Assembly: GCF_947488715.1 (NCBI RefSeq)
Contig: NZ_CANLAG010000009.1
Span: forward strand, 1 to 64,000
Reading direction: 5' to 3'
Source of the DNA: an uncultured Tateyamaria sp.
GTDB taxonomy: Bacteria > Pseudomonadota > Alphaproteobacteria > Rhodobacterales > Rhodobacteraceae
Length of the DNA: 64,000 nt
Shown here: in pieces, positions 19,073 to 26,368 of the stretch
Layout: each line of letters starts with the position of its first letter
How positions within the stretch are numbered: position 1 is the first letter of the stretch
Made by a program: the position numbers and the translations under genes
The notes under the pieces: generated by a model
What the model saw: only the letters and a program-made list of their open reading frames with translations
Databases searched by the model: none
What the model was told of the DNA's origin: nothing

Positions 19073-20223
19073 TCCGCCGCGTGTGGTTTGGCGCGGTGGC
19101 GTGCCATGCGGCCTGCCACCCAATCGTGGAACAGATGCGTCGGCCCGTCCATCGCGGGCGAGAACCGCCCCCCGTCAAAGGCCGGTGTGTGGCGTCCGCG
19201 CTGCATGCCCTCAACGACAAAGATGTCCTCTTCGAACACCAGTTTCCACTGTTCGGTATTGCGCGCGCGCAAATCGGCATCGGTGTCGGGACGGGCATAG
19301 TAGAGATGGATGTTTTCCACCGTCTCGCTGGGCCCTTGCGGCACGAGAATGATTGCAAACGTATGGTCGCGGTGCACACCCAACAACACGTTTGGATAGG
19401 CGGTGATGTATTCAGCCGCGGTGTCCCATTTGGGCGCCAGGCCCTCGAAATCCGGAAACGTGGTGCCATCCTCGCCCGTCAGTTGGCGGTAGACCACTGT
19501 GCCTTGCCCGGAAAACGCGCCAGGGGCCTCGATGTGATAGTGGTCTTCGAGACGCGAATAGCTGTTTAATCCCGGATGCACCCACGGCAAATGATAGCTC
19601 TCGCAGTAGTTTTCGACCGCCAGTTTCCAGTTGCACTGGACGGTCAGCTGAAACCTGCTGTCTGCGCCGCCGTGATAGAGCGGTTTGTCAAACTCGGCCC
19701 AGCGGGCCAACAGATCGGCATTGGCGACCTCAAAGGCCAGTGCGTCACCGTCCAGATTGATCCAGACCACGTCCATCCAGATGTGACTGCGCACTTCGAT
19801 CAAGCCCAAGAGGGCGCGGTCAATACCGTCCGCTGTGTTCTGACCCGGACCGCCCACATGTGGCGTCGACACGAGGCGACCCGATGTGGAATAGCACCAA
19901 CTGTGATAGGGGCACCGAATGGCCCCCTCGATCTTGCGCGGGGCGTCGACCAAAATCATACCCCGGTGACGGCAAATGTTGTGAAACACTCGAACAGCGC
20001 CAGATGTGTCGCGGATCAACAACAACGGTATGCCCAGGAACGTCAGGGGCTGTGCATCGCCCGGCTCGGGCACGTCCGACGCCACGGCCAACCCGGACCA
20101 GCCGGACATCAAAAGGGCCGCGCGCTCTTCGTCATAGATGTGTGGGTCAGTATAGTGTGCGTTGGGCAAGCCATGCGCCGCGTTGATGGGGCGCTGCACC
20201 GCGCTGAGGTCTGTCCTGTCCAT
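19069..20223 (-). CDS. Rieske-type aromatic-ring/oxygenase alpha subunit
   Basis: The 384-residue protein starts at the ATG at 20223, with GGAG six bases upstream. A Rieske [2Fe-2S] site is formed by Cys84-x-His86 and Cys104-x-x-His107 (CRHRGM and CPYHSW). The catalytic domain has ENYCESYHLPWVHPG, giving the mononuclear iron histidines. Such alpha subunits hydroxylate or demethylate aromatic or quaternary-ammonium compounds and need a reductase, which is not nearby. The overall form resembles choline/carnitine/betaine-type oxygenases as much as aromatic ones, so the substrate is open. Confidence 0.85.
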   Translation of the reverse strand: MDRTDLSAVQRPINAAHGLPNAHYTDPHIYDEERAALLMSGWSGLAVASDVPEPGDAQPLTFLGIPLLLIRDTSGAVRVFHNICRHRGMILVDAPRKIEGAIRCPYHSWCYSTSGRLVSTPHVGGPGQNTADGIDRALLGLIEVRSHIWMDVVWINLDGDALAFEVANADLLARWAEFDKPLYHGGADSRFQLTVQCNWKLAVENYCESYHLPWVHPGLNSYSRLEDHYHIEAPGAFSGQGTVVYRQLTGEDGTTFPDFEGLAPKWDTAAEYITAYPNVLLGVHRDHTFAIILVPQGPSETVENIHLYYARPDTDADLRARNTEQWKLVFEEDIFVVEGMQRGRHTPAFDGGRFSPAMDGPTHLFHDWVAGRMARHRAKPHAAE

Positions 20224-20339
20224 GAGCATCTCCGGCAAGCTTTGTGCCAGCATACCGGGCAGTTCAGACGCTGCATGCGCAATTTCGACCAGACTTTACC
20301 GAACCCGACACGGTGCGACGCGTCGGGCCCGGCGCGTCG

Positions 20340-20786
20340 TCAACCCCGCCGTTGTTGCTGTGGGATGGCACCCGGCAGTGGTCGCGTCGCGTGTTCGATG
20401 CGAAACGGGATGATCTCGGCCGTTTCTGCGGGCCCCGCCGCCTCGTTTGGCGTGTCCGCCAACGAACGCAGTCCATCCGCCAACGCATGTCCCATCGTAT
20501 GTTCGATCCGGTTGGTATTCCGCGCCAGACGCAGATTACGCTCGGTTCGAACGTCAAACTCGACAACGTCACCGACCTGAAAGAACGGATCAGCACACTC
20601 CGCAAGTTCTGGATTTGCCAGAAACGCGAGGTCACCTTGGTCTTCACACCAAATGACAGCCTTTTGGTCGGCTGCATCGCTCCAGAGAATTACACCAATC
20701 ATGTTTCTACCCAAAGTTGGACGGGTATCATCAAACTCAATTATAGACGTGTAATACATGGCTAAGTCGGCAACGTGCGCTTGCAT
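20340..20786 (-). CDS. Hypothetical protein
   Basis: This 148-residue frame (or 139 residues from the ATG at 20759, giving MYYTSIIEFDD) encodes a beta-rich central part with DQKAVIWCEDQGDLAFLANPE and FFQVGDVVEFDVRTERNLRLARN, which could be a small OB- or SH3-like barrel, followed by a disordered tail. I do not recognise the family. Neither start has a clear ribosome site. It diverges from the XRE regulator across a promoter region full of TGACGC motifs. Confidence 0.6.
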   Translation of the reverse strand: MQAHVADLAMYYTSIIEFDDTRPTLGRNMIGVILWSDAADQKAVIWCEDQGDLAFLANPELAECADPFFQVGDVVEFDVRTERNLRLARNTNRIEHTMGHALADGLRSLADTPNEAAGPAETAEIIPFRIEHATRPLPGAIPQQQRRG

Positions 20787-20822
20787 TTTGTGTCCATACG
20801 GGTATCGTCTGGTTGCATTTCG

Positions 20823-20882
20823 GCGTCACCCCTGACGCTAAAACGCGTCAGTACGCAAAAAAATGCAGTGTAATGAGCGTCA
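20823..20882. promoter_or_regulatory. Cluster of TGACGC/GCGTCA palindromes upstream of the XRE regulator
   Basis: Four copies of one hexamer lie in 60 bp: GCGTCA at 20823, TGACGC at 20833, GCGTCA at 20845 and GCGTCA at 20877. They make two inverted pairs whose centres are 11 bp apart, one helical turn. This looks like an operator, possibly for the regulator encoded at 20930 and the divergent gene. Confidence 0.5.
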
Positions 20883-20929
20883 CGTTGCGAAATTCACCTG
20901 CTCTATTGGCGATCGAAGAAGAGACAGTT

Positions 20930-21727
20930 ATGACAGAAATGCGCAGATCACCGGCGGAATTGCGCAGCATGTTCGGCGAGAATCTGCGGATTCTTGCTCA
21001 AAAATACCCGTCCATCTCGGAGCTGTCCCGCCAGTTGGGTATCAACCGCACGCAATTCAACCGCTATTTGTCCGGCGAAAGTTTCCCGCGTCCCGATGTG
21101 TTGGCGCGCATCTGCGGCTTTTTCAAAGTGGACGCGCGCGTGCTGCTGGAACCTGTTTCGGGTATCTCGTCCGGGCATGACCCGATCACCGGTCCGTTCC
21201 TTGGTAAATTTCTGGGCGCAGGCGTCGAAACCGTGTCCGACAGCATCTTTCCGTCAGGCTTTTACCGCTTTTCTAGGCGCAGTTTTCTGGACCGGGATCG
21301 GTTTGTCGTTGGTCTGGTGTGGGTGTTCCGCGATGGCGGGGCGACTTTCGTGCGCGGTTACGAGGCGCGCGCGGCGATGGAGGCTCAGGGCCTTGGTATG
21401 AACCGCGATGCGCGGGAGTTTCGCGGGTTGGTGGTACGCCATGAGGATGGCGTATCTGCGATGATCTCGCGCAAGGATGCCATGACTGCGTCGTTCAACT
21501 TTCTCAGCCGTGTGACGTCTTTTGAGAACAACTATTGGGTGGGATACGTGGCGCGGACGGTGCGGGATATGCCCGATGCCGAACGTGTGGTGCGTATGGT
21601 CTATGAGCACCTTGGCACAGATATTGGCCGCGCCAAGGAAGCTTGCAAATCAGGCGGCTATTGCACCGTCGACGAGCTGCTGCCGTTCCATCAAAGGTTG
21701 CTGCAGCCCGACGCGGCGTTTCGTTAA
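20930..21727 (+). CDS. XRE-family transcriptional regulator
   Basis: The 265-residue protein starts at the ATG at 20930. Residues about 15-70 form a Cro/CI-type helix-turn-helix (ISELSRQLGINRTQFNRYLSGESFPRPDVLARICGFF). The remaining 190 residues form a conserved-looking effector or oligomerisation part with FYRFSRRSFLDRDRFVVGLV and no known catalytic motif. Four TGACGC-type hexamers just upstream suggest autoregulation. Its last codons overlap the ilvH stop in a convergent arrangement. The target genes are unknown. Confidence 0.8.
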   Translation: MTEMRRSPAELRSMFGENLRILAQKYPSISELSRQLGINRTQFNRYLSGESFPRPDVLARICGFFKVDARVLLEPVSGISSGHDPITGPFLGKFLGAGVETVSDSIFPSGFYRFSRRSFLDRDRFVVGLVWVFRDGGATFVRGYEARAAMEAQGLGMNRDAREFRGLVVRHEDGVSAMISRKDAMTASFNFLSRVTSFENNYWVGYVARTVRDMPDAERVVRMVYEHLGTDIGRAKEACKSGGYCTVDELLPFHQRLLQPDAAFR

Positions 21728-22284
21728 TCGCCGCGGGGCAGGGCGGCAACGCCCGTGCGCGCCACTTCGGTCAGGCCCAGCGGGCGCATCAGATCGGCAA
21801 AGGCGTCGATCTTTTCCGGTGCTCCGGTGATTTCGAACACAAATGTCTCCAGCGTGCTGTCGACCACATTGGCACGGAAAATATCCGCCAGCCGCAGCGC
21901 CTCGACCCGTTTGTCGCCCTTGCCCGAGACCTTGAACATGGCGAGCTCGCGCTCGACCGATGGCCCTTCGACGGTGAGGTCGTGGACTTCGTGAACGGAC
22001 ACGATGCGGCCCAACTGCGCCTTGATCTGTTCGATCACCTGCGGCGTGCCCGCCGTCACAATCGTGATCCGGCTCAGATGCCCCTGATGGTCCACTTCGG
22101 CGACAGTCAGGCTTTCGATGTTATAGCCACGCCCCGAGAACAGACCGATGACACGGGCCAGCACGCCCGGTTCGTTTTCGACCAAGACGGCGAGGGTGTG
22201 TTTCTCCACCACGTCCGAAAATGTGGGGCGTAGGTTATAGGCGGAGTGGCTGGTGGAGCCTTTTTTGAGTTTTAGGGCTGACAT
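21724..22284 (-). CDS. ilvH: Acetolactate synthase small (regulatory) subunit
   Basis: The 186-residue protein has an N-terminal ACT domain (HTLAVLVENEPGVLARVIGLFSGRGYN, about 28-105) and a C-terminal ACT-like domain, the standard layout of IlvH/IlvN. It binds valine and gives feedback control to the large subunit. Its ATG overlaps the stop of the preceding lipoprotein gene by one base (TAATG), so its translation is coupled to that gene rather than directly to ilvI. Confidence 0.96.
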   Translation of the reverse strand: MSALKLKKGSTSHSAYNLRPTFSDVVEKHTLAVLVENEPGVLARVIGLFSGRGYNIESLTVAEVDHQGHLSRITIVTAGTPQVIEQIKAQLGRIVSVHEVHDLTVEGPSVERELAMFKVSGKGDKRVEALRLADIFRANVVDSTLETFVFEITGAPEKIDAFADLMRPLGLTEVARTGVAALPRGD

Positions 22285-22829
22285 TATAGTTGACCTACCG
22301 ATGTGATGGTTTTGAGATTTTCTGGTCTTATCCCAATGCGCTCTGCGATTTCGCGCGGAGGTATGTGTTCTAGTTTTTGCATACGGAATGGAATTCGACC
22401 GCTTGCCAGTTCAAAAGGATCGCCGACAATGATCCGAGAACCTTGGAATTCAGAGCCTGAAAACTGCACGCAACGCCATGGTCCGCTGCGCAGCCCCGTC
22501 ACGGGATTATAGCTATTCGAACTATATTTGTAGCAACGGACTGGCTTTCCATCGTCTTGCACGAGTAGCTTCCATTGGCCTTTCACAATCTTCGAGTTTC
22601 CCGGATACCATAGGAAAGTCTGACCGTTCTCTGCATGAAACGTGTACTGAGAACCGTGTAAAGACGAAAAATCACCCAAAGTATTTCCCGTCATCGCACG
22701 TCTCGTCAGTTCCGGGTCTCTTGAGATACGAGAACTGGATTCCATGGCCATAATTGTCGGTTCAACAGCACAGGCCGCTAGCAGGCTGCTCAACACTGTG
22801 GTCGAAACTCCAGTGGCCAGAGGTTTCAC
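22284..22829 (-). CDS. Lipoprotein of unknown function lying between ilvI and ilvH
   Basis: The 181-residue product has a lipoprotein signal with lipobox LLAAC (Cys20). The mature part holds GNTLGDFSSLHGSQYTFHAENGQTFLWYPG and a later GKPVRCYKY...WRCVQF, a Gly/Trp/Cys pattern faintly like DUF995-type proteins. Its GTG start overlaps the ilvI stop (GTGA) and its stop overlaps the ilvH ATG (TAATG), so it is inside the operon. By my count 59 of 120 bases (49%) in 22321-22440 are G or C, against about 58-60% in two 60-base samples of ilvI. That suggests a later insertion that was then kept in frame. Confidence 0.75.
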   Translation of the reverse strand: MKPLATGVSTTVLSSLLAACAVEPTIMAMESSSRISRDPELTRRAMTGNTLGDFSSLHGSQYTFHAENGQTFLWYPGNSKIVKGQWKLLVQDDGKPVRCYKYSSNSYNPVTGLRSGPWRCVQFSGSEFQGSRIIVGDPFELASGRIPFRMQKLEHIPPREIAERIGIRPENLKTITSVGQL

Positions 22830-24577
22830 ACCAAAACACTCCCCTTGGCATCAATGACACCCTGCGTTTCGGCCTCGCCCAAAAGCATCTCGTTGTGCGC
22901 CTTGCCTGATGGGATCATGGGGAAGCAGTTTTCGTGTTTCTCCACCAGACAGTCGAACAACACCGGCCCGTCGTGATTGATCATTTCCATGATCGCGTCA
23001 TCCAGATCGTCAGGGTCGGAACAAATGATGCCCTTCGCGCCAAAGGCTTCGGCCAGTTTCACGAAGTCAGGCAGGCTTTCGGACCAGGAATGCGAATACC
23101 TCTCGCCGTGCAAGAGTTCTTGCCACTGGCGCACCATGCCGAGGCGTTCGTTGTTCAGGATGAACTGTTTCACAGGCAGGTTGAACTGCATCGCGGTGCC
23201 CAGTTCCTGCATGTTCATCAGCCACGACGCCTCACCGGCGACGTTGATCACCAGCGCATCCGGGTGCCCCATCTGTACGCCGATCGACGCAGGGAAACCG
23301 TAGCCCATCGTGCCCAAACCCCCGGATGTCATCCACCGGTTTGGGTCTTCGAAGCCCAGATATTGCGCGGCCCACATCTGGTGCTGGCCCACCTCGGTAC
23401 AGATGTAACGGTCGTGATCCTTGGTCAGCGCCTCGAGCCGTTCCAGCGCGTATTGCGGTTTGATCACCTTGCCTTTTTGCTCGAACTTGAGGCAATCGAC
23501 AGTTTTCCACTCATCAATCTGCGACCACCACTTGGCCACGGCTTCGCTGTTGGTCTTGCGACCGCGCGATTTCCAGACCTTGAGGATGTCTTCGAGAACG
23601 TGGCCCACATCGCCAACGATGGGGATGTCGGCCTTGATCACTTTGTTGATCGACGATGGATCGATGTCGATATGCGCTTTTTTCGACTTGGGGCTAAAGG
23701 CGTCGATGCGGCCAGTGATGCGGTCGTCAAACCGCGCGCCGATATTGATCATCAGATCGCAGCCGTGCATTGCCATGTTGGCCTCATAAAGACCGTGCAT
23801 GCCCAACATGCCCAGCCAGCGGTCGCCACTGGCGGGATAGCAGCCCAACCCCATGAGTGTCGACGTGATCGGGAAACCGGTGGCATCCACCAGCTCGCGC
23901 AACAGTTGGCTGGCACCGGGCCCGGAATTGACCACACCGCCGCCGGTGTAAAACACCGGACGTTTGGCCGTTTCGATGGCAGCCACCAGTTCCGTGATCG
24001 CCTCCATGTCGCCCTTGACCTGCGGTTGGTAATGGGACGTCGACGGCTTGGGCGCGCTGTAGGACCCGGTGGCAAACTGCACATCCTTGGGGATGTCGAC
24101 CAGCACGGGGCCGGGACGGCCGGATGTCGACACGTGAAACGCCTCGTGCAGTACGTCGGACAGCTTGTCGGTCTCTTTCACCAGCCAGTTGTGCTTGGTG
24201 CAGGGGCGGGTGATGCCCACGGTGTCGGCCTCTTGAAAGGCGTCAGAGCCGATCATGAATGTCGGTACCTGACCCGTCAGAACGATGATCGGGATGCTGT
24301 CCATCAACGCGTCCGTCAGGCCGGTCACAGCATTGGTCGCACCCGGACCGGATGTCACGAGGCACACGCCGGGTTTGCCGGTTGCGCGCGCGTATCCTTC
24401 GGCGGCGTGCACAGCACCCTGTTCGTGCCGCACCAGAATGTGCTTGATCGAGTTCTGCTGAAAGACCTCGTCATAAATGGGTAGGACGGCGCCACCGGGG
24501 TATCCGAATACTGTGTCCACACCCTGATCTATAAGGGCCTGAACCACCATTTTCGCTCCGGTCATTTGACGTGTCAT
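22826..24577 (-). CDS. ilvI: Acetolactate synthase large (catalytic) subunit
   Basis: The 583-residue ThDP enzyme condenses two pyruvates (or pyruvate and 2-ketobutyrate) in valine, leucine and isoleucine synthesis. Motifs are the ThDP-activating glutamate region FGYPGGAVLPIYDE and RHEQGAVHAAEGYAR. The Mg/ThDP motif here reads VAGEASWLMN, with Glu where GDG is usual, followed by FILNNERLGMVRQWQ. The ATG at 24577 begins TRQMTGAKMV, in line with family starts. The transcript is predicted to carry an attenuator leader (24618-24715) and promoter (24744-24772). Confidence 0.96.
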   Translation of the reverse strand: MTRQMTGAKMVVQALIDQGVDTVFGYPGGAVLPIYDEVFQQNSIKHILVRHEQGAVHAAEGYARATGKPGVCLVTSGPGATNAVTGLTDALMDSIPIIVLTGQVPTFMIGSDAFQEADTVGITRPCTKHNWLVKETDKLSDVLHEAFHVSTSGRPGPVLVDIPKDVQFATGSYSAPKPSTSHYQPQVKGDMEAITELVAAIETAKRPVFYTGGGVVNSGPGASQLLRELVDATGFPITSTLMGLGCYPASGDRWLGMLGMHGLYEANMAMHGCDLMINIGARFDDRITGRIDAFSPKSKKAHIDIDPSSINKVIKADIPIVGDVGHVLEDILKVWKSRGRKTNSEAVAKWWSQIDEWKTVDCLKFEQKGKVIKPQYALERLEALTKDHDRYICTEVGQHQMWAAQYLGFEDPNRWMTSGGLGTMGYGFPASIGVQMGHPDALVINVAGEASWLMNMQELGTAMQFNLPVKQFILNNERLGMVRQWQELLHGERYSHSWSESLPDFVKLAEAFGAKGIICSDPDDLDDAIMEMINHDGPVLFDCLVEKHENCFPMIPSGKAHNEMLLGEAETQGVIDAKGSVLV

Positions 24578-24617
24578 ATCCGCGTACTCCGATATTGCGG
24601 TCTCTGGTTTTGCGCAT

Positions 24618-24649
24618 AAAAAAACCCCCGGTGTTCGGGGGCGCATGGG
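24618..24649 (-). terminator. Attenuator terminator in the ilvI leader
   Basis: On the minus strand CCCCCG, a five-base AACAC loop and CGGGGG are followed by seven T (24624-24618), a strong intrinsic terminator 40 bp before the ilvI ATG. The adjoining CCCATGCGC (24649-24641) is a perfect complement of GCGCATGGG (24683-24675) inside the leader peptide, giving a 9-bp upstream hairpin that abuts the terminator. Together they form a classic attenuation layout. Confidence 0.85.
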
Positions 24650-24667
24650 TCTTGGTCTGGAAATCCG

Positions 24668-24715
24668 TTACCGGCCCATGCGCGTTGATCCTACAATGAC
24701 GACTAGTTCTGTCAC
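24668..24715 (-). CDS. ilv leader peptide (15 codons)
   Basis: A GTG-started reading frame codes for MTELVVIVGSTRMGR and then TAA. Codons 4-8 are Leu, Val, Val, Ile, Val, the end products of the pathway below it. A GAGG lies ten bases upstream. The peptide ends inside the first arm of the pause hairpin, as expected for a ribosome-sensing attenuator: stalling at the branched-chain codons would change folding and let RNA polymerase read into ilvI. Confidence 0.8.
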   Translation of the reverse strand: MTELVVIVGSTRMGR

Positions 24716-24743
24716 AGCCTGAGGCCCTCTTGTGCGTGACGGG

Positions 24744-24772
24744 ACACTATGCGTGGCTAAAAACGGCGTCAA
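24744..24772 (-). promoter_or_regulatory. Sigma70-type promoter of the ilvI operon
   Basis: On the minus strand TTGACG (24772-24767) and TAGTGT (24749-24744) are 17 bp apart. A start site near 24737 would give a short 5' end directly before the leader peptide, which fits the attenuator model. Confidence 0.6.
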
Positions 24773-24892
24773 CATGTAATTCGGCGAAAAAAGTGTCGCA
24801 GGGTCGAAAAAAAACGACATATTGTTTCGTCAAATCTGCACTGGTGGCAATTTCGCGAAATCAGAGTGTGGTTTTTAAGCCCTGCGACGTGA

Positions 24893-25660
24893 TCAGGATT
24901 GTTTCCCGGTCATACCGGCGATGTCACACCGCGCGGTGGTGGCCAGTCTTTGGATTTCTTCGGCCAGTGTTTTGAATTCAACGGCTATGACGCCCAGGCC
25001 ACGTCCGGCATCGCCCACGCGCGCGGCCTCGACCGAGGCGTTCAGGGACACCAGACGCACGTGTTTGCCGATATGTTCCAAGCGGGTCAGCGTTTTGGCG
25101 ATTGCGTCGCCTTTGGCCATGGCTTCGGCGACCTCGGCGTGGCGGCCCGCATCCAGATCCGCCCACAGCCCATCGCAGAACTCTGTCACCGTCTCAAAAA
25201 ACCCGCCGCGCCCAAAGAAAAAGTGGTCGCGCAATGCGGCCTCCAGCACCACAGCGTCATCCGTGTTGGCAGCGTCGACAATGGCGCTTGTCAGGTCCGC
25301 CATTTTGACAAAGGCGGCGACGTGCTGCGGATGTGCCGCGCCGTGTGATCCGATCCAGTTGCAGACTTCGCGTGAAATGACACCTTCGGGGTCGCGGCCC
25401 TGCACCAGTTCTGCTGCGCGCACCAGCGCATCATATTGCAGCCGCAGGACCTTGCGCCATTCGGCGCGCGCTTCCTCGCCCTCGTCGGACAGGGGATTGG
25501 TGCGAAACAGGTAAGCCCCGAACAGGGCGGACCGGATCGCACGTGCGCGTGTTGTGGCGACCAGATCAATCGCACTGCGCCTGTGGGCGAAAAACTGCAT
25601 CTCATCCGTATTGGTGACACCAGCAGAGGCTGTAGCAGGGGGGCGTGCGACATTTATCAT
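24893..25660 (-). CDS. Cytoplasmic methyl-accepting-chemotaxis-like signalling protein
   Basis: The 255-residue protein lacks membrane helices. Its C-terminal part (about 195-245) carries IGKHVRLVSLNASVEAARVGDAGRGLGVIAVEFKTLAEEIQRL, a good match to the hairpin tip of chemoreceptors that contacts CheA and CheW. The N-terminal 190 residues are helical and include HFFFGRGGFFETVTEFCDGLW, perhaps a sensor. No che genes lie nearby. An internal ATG at 25600 with GGATGAG upstream is an alternative start. Confidence 0.65.
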   Translation of the reverse strand: MINVARPPATASAGVTNTDEMQFFAHRRSAIDLVATTRARAIRSALFGAYLFRTNPLSDEGEEARAEWRKVLRLQYDALVRAAELVQGRDPEGVISREVCNWIGSHGAAHPQHVAAFVKMADLTSAIVDAANTDDAVVLEAALRDHFFFGRGGFFETVTEFCDGLWADLDAGRHAEVAEAMAKGDAIAKTLTRLEHIGKHVRLVSLNASVEAARVGDAGRGLGVIAVEFKTLAEEIQRLATTARCDIAGMTGKQS

Positions 25661-25708
25661 GTCAAAACACTGCTCACGTTTTGGTGAAGATTCGGTTAGT
25701 CGACGCGC

Positions 25709-26368
25709 CTAGAGCGGGTTCCCCGTGCCTTGCAAAACACCATGTTCCAGCGCGTATCGGGTCAAACCGGCGGTCGACGAAATACCCAGTTTGCGCTTGA
25801 TGTTCTTGCGGTGCGTTTCGACCGTTCTGACAGAGATATCAAGGGCATTGGCAACTTCCTTGTTCGACAGTCCCTGCGCCAGTTGCAACAGGATTGTCTG
25901 TTCGCGCCCGGTCAAGGCACCCGTGGCCTCGTTCGACTTGGGCGCGATGGCCCCTTCGGCGCCGGTGCATAGGTAACGCTCGCCGCGCATCACCGTTTCA
26001 ATTGCCAGTGCAATTTCGTCCGTTGGTACGTCTTTCAACACATATCCCATGGCACCGTGGCTCAGCGCGGACGAGATGTATTCGGGGCTGTCATGCATCG
26101 AAAGGATGAGGATGCGAGTGCCGGGGCGCTGCTCCAGCACGATCTCGGTCGCAGTCAGGCCGCCCATCTCGGGCATGTTCAAGTCCATCAAGATCACGTC
26201 CGGGTCCAGACGCTGCAACGCATCAATCGCCGCGCGCCCATTGCTAAGTGTGCCAACGACGTCGATGCCCTCGTGATCTTCGAGAACGGCCTGGATGCCC
26301 TGTGCCACCATGGGATGATCATCCACAATCAGCACACGGGTGGCGGAGGTTTGGGGGGTGTCAGTCAT
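25709..26368 (-). CDS. NarL/LuxR-family response regulator
   Basis: The 219-residue protein has a receiver domain with phospho-acceptor Asp62 (VILMDLNMPEMGG) and acidic pocket VDDHP, and a C-terminal LuxR helix-turn-helix (about 150-210, LTGREQTILLQLAQGLSNKEVANALDISVRTVETH). Its ATG overlaps the kinase stop (ATGA). It is phosphorylated by the kinase encoded just upstream. The divergent TRAP operon 1.7 kb away is a likely target, by position only. Confidence 0.93.
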   Translation of the reverse strand: MTDTPQTSATRVLIVDDHPMVAQGIQAVLEDHEGIDVVGTLSNGRAAIDALQRLDPDVILMDLNMPEMGGLTATEIVLEQRPGTRILILSMHDSPEYISSALSHGAMGYVLKDVPTDEIALAIETVMRGERYLCTGAEGAIAPKSNEATGALTGREQTILLQLAQGLSNKEVANALDISVRTVETHRKNIKRKLGISSTAGLTRYALEHGVLQGTGNPL

